Source: Bacteroidota bacterium (GTDB lineage: Bacteria; Bacteroidota; Bacteroidia; UKL13-3). From it: a stretch of 7,401 bases of DNA. The stretch lies in contig CANHJJ010000083.1 of NCBI GenBank assembly GCA_947460565.1, forward strand, positions 1-7,401, in the 5' to 3' direction. Under the pieces are notes generated by a model. That model was given only the letters and a program-made list of their open reading frames with translations. It was not told where the DNA came from and did not search any database. Positions 6,639 to 7,401 of this stretch are shown piece after piece (the stretch's first letter is position 1; each line of letters starts with the position of its first letter). The translations under genes were made by a program, and so were the position numbers.

Positions 6639-7132
6639 TCTTCATCCTTATCGGTTATGCCTTCCATAATTTCCTCCGGAGATTTTCCTACATTTTGCAG
6701 AGATAATTTGGCATCTTCAACTAGCTGACTTTTAGGGTATTTATGAATAAAATCCTCATAAGTTTGTTTGGCCTTATCGGTTTCGTTCAGGTTGTTTTCA
6801 TAGGTATATGCCTTTAAAAACAATGCTTCTTCACTAAAATTTGAGTTAGGATATTTTTCGATTATCTTATTAAATAATGCAATAGACTCATTTGGTTTGC
6901 CCAAAACACTGCTACGTTGAGCGGCTTTAAGCAAGTACTCAGGTGTATGCGTATCGTCTGGATATTTTTCAGTAAAATCAATATACGCATTGTTCAATTC
7001 GTTCATTATGTTTACATTAAAACTGCTATCGCTCGCTTCCAATGATTTGATTCTATCTATTTGTTTTTCTTTAGGCGATTGACAAGAAATCAAAGCCATG
7101 ATTGAAATTAACAAAATCCCAATTCTTTTCAT
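6635..7132 (-). CDS. TPR-containing lipoprotein (BamD/YbgF-like repeats)
   Basis: The 165-residue product starts with a lipoprotein signal peptide: KR, a hydrophobic core, then lipobox L14-I-S-C17. Cys17 would be lipidated and the signal removed by LspA. The mature part carries about three tetratricopeptide-like helical repeats, each ending in a YP turn (EKYPDD 55-60, EKYPNS 92-97, HKYPKS 130-135). This spacing resembles that of BamD and the C-terminal part of YbgF (CpoB), envelope proteins that act as docking scaffolds. The protein is much shorter than BamD (about 240), so a specific assignment is not justified. The tail is acidic (DKDED). The start at 7132 gives the signal peptide at the N-terminus. 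An in-frame reading 47 codons longer would overlap the neighbouring CoA-binding gene and its terminator. The stop codon overlaps that of the convergent regulator gene by 4 bases. The A-rich sequence before the ATG has no Shine-Dalgarno. Confidence 0.85.
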   Translation of the reverse strand: MKRIGILLISIMALISCQSPKEKQIDRIKSLEASDSSFNVNIMNELNNAYIDFTEKYPDDTHTPEYLLKAAQRSSVLGKPNESIALFNKIIEKYPNSNFSEEALFLKAYTYENNLNETDKAKQTYEDFIHKYPKSQLVEDAKLSLQNVGKSPEEIMEGITDKDED

Positions 7133-7161
7133 TTTTGATATTTTGCACGAAAGTACTTTAT

Positions 7162-7200
7162 TGAAAAACAATACTATCCACATAAAAAATGTGAAAGTAT
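7162..7200 (-). terminator. Intrinsic terminator after the CoA-binding protein gene
   Basis: Read on the minus strand, ATACT (7200-7196) then CACAT (7193-7189, as the complement of ATGTG) pair with ATGTG and AGTAT on the far side (7183-7179 and 7175-7171). The loop is five bases and there is a small internal loop. The U-rich tail TTGTTTTTC (to 7162) follows directly. It begins 15 bases after the stop codon at 7215 and precedes the lipoprotein gene, so the two genes are probably transcribed separately. Confidence 0.55.
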
Positions 7201-7214
7201 AGAAATATGAACCG

Positions 7215-7401
7215 CTAGAATTGATTGGTACGAAGAAGTACCAAAGTGCAGGCTTCAAGAGGCTGTATGCCATTTTTTTTAAGTATCTCCATAAACACTT
7301 GGTTTTCTGTACCTGGGTTGAAAATCACCCTTTTTGGCTTCAAATCAATAATCTTGTCATAGTATTCCTTTTGAAGGTTTTCATTTAAATACATCGTTAC
7401 C
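7215..7401 (-). CDS. CoA-binding domain protein, YccU-like (3' part; start outside the window)
   Basis: The minus strand is open from the right edge (first full codon at 7400) to a TAG at 7215, giving the last 61 residues. They include DLKPKRVIFNPGTEN (visible 19-33) and end with EACTLVLLRTNQF. This matches the C-terminal half of the small CoA_binding_2 (PF13380) proteins, where the RVIFNPGTEN loop follows the last strands of a Rossmann-like fold and a Cys-containing ACTLVLL stretch ends the protein. Such proteins are about 120-140 residues long, so roughly half is missing. Their cellular role is poorly defined; CoA or nucleotide binding is inferred from the fold. The fragment is short and easily missed, but the motif match and the terminator hairpin behind it make it a real gene. 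Confidence 0.82.
   Translation of the reverse strand, partial: VTMYLNENLQKEYYDKIIDLKPKRVIFNPGTENQVFMEILKKNGIQPLEACTLVLLRTNQF

Overview
The window looks like a chromosomal segment from a member of the Bacteroidota. The DNA is AT-rich (roughly mid-30s % G+C by eye) and the start codons have no obvious Shine-Dalgarno sequences. Several upstream regions carry a TAnnTTTG-like -7 element of the Bacteroidota sigma-A type. The proteins also look like this phylum's versions of their families, notably the insert-bearing LspA and the FAD oxidoreductase with its STKNAGFA motif. I cannot resolve order or genus. Nothing suggests a mobile element, phage, CRISPR array, or rRNA or tRNA gene, and no gene-free stretch exceeds 300 bases.

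Layout from left to right. (1) An almost complete FAD-dependent amine/amino-acid oxidase-type gene on the plus strand runs off the left edge. (2) It converges with lspA (minus strand, lipoprotein signal peptidase). (3) Upstream of lspA, a 53-nt hairpin with a 23-bp stem separates it from a large minus-strand gene. That gene encodes an 870-residue protein with two CbxX/SpoVK-type AAA+ modules behind a duplicated, probably beta-rich N-terminal region. (4) Next is a minus-strand TIGR01777-type SDR epimerase. It is divergent, across 73 bp, from (5) a plus-strand MerR-family regulator with a CarH-like cobalamin-binding domain. (6) The regulator's stop codon overlaps that of a convergent minus-strand TPR lipoprotein. 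(7) At the right edge is the 3' part of a minus-strand CoA-binding (YccU-like) protein gene, followed by a terminator-like hairpin.

How the genes may work together. LspA would process the window's own lipoprotein along with all others in the cell; this is housekeeping, not a dedicated pairing. The SDR/CarH-like divergent pair is the most regulatory-looking part: a B12-dependent, possibly light-sensing repressor next to a putative target gene. The tandem AAA+ protein is the least understood gene here. Both of its ATPase modules look intact, while its N-terminal half has no recognised family and appears to be an internal duplication.

Three gene boundaries needed correction. lspA starts at 1845, because a longer in-frame reading would run through the hairpin. 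The lipoprotein starts at 7132, because a longer reading would overlap the next gene. The right-edge partial gene is real although it is short.
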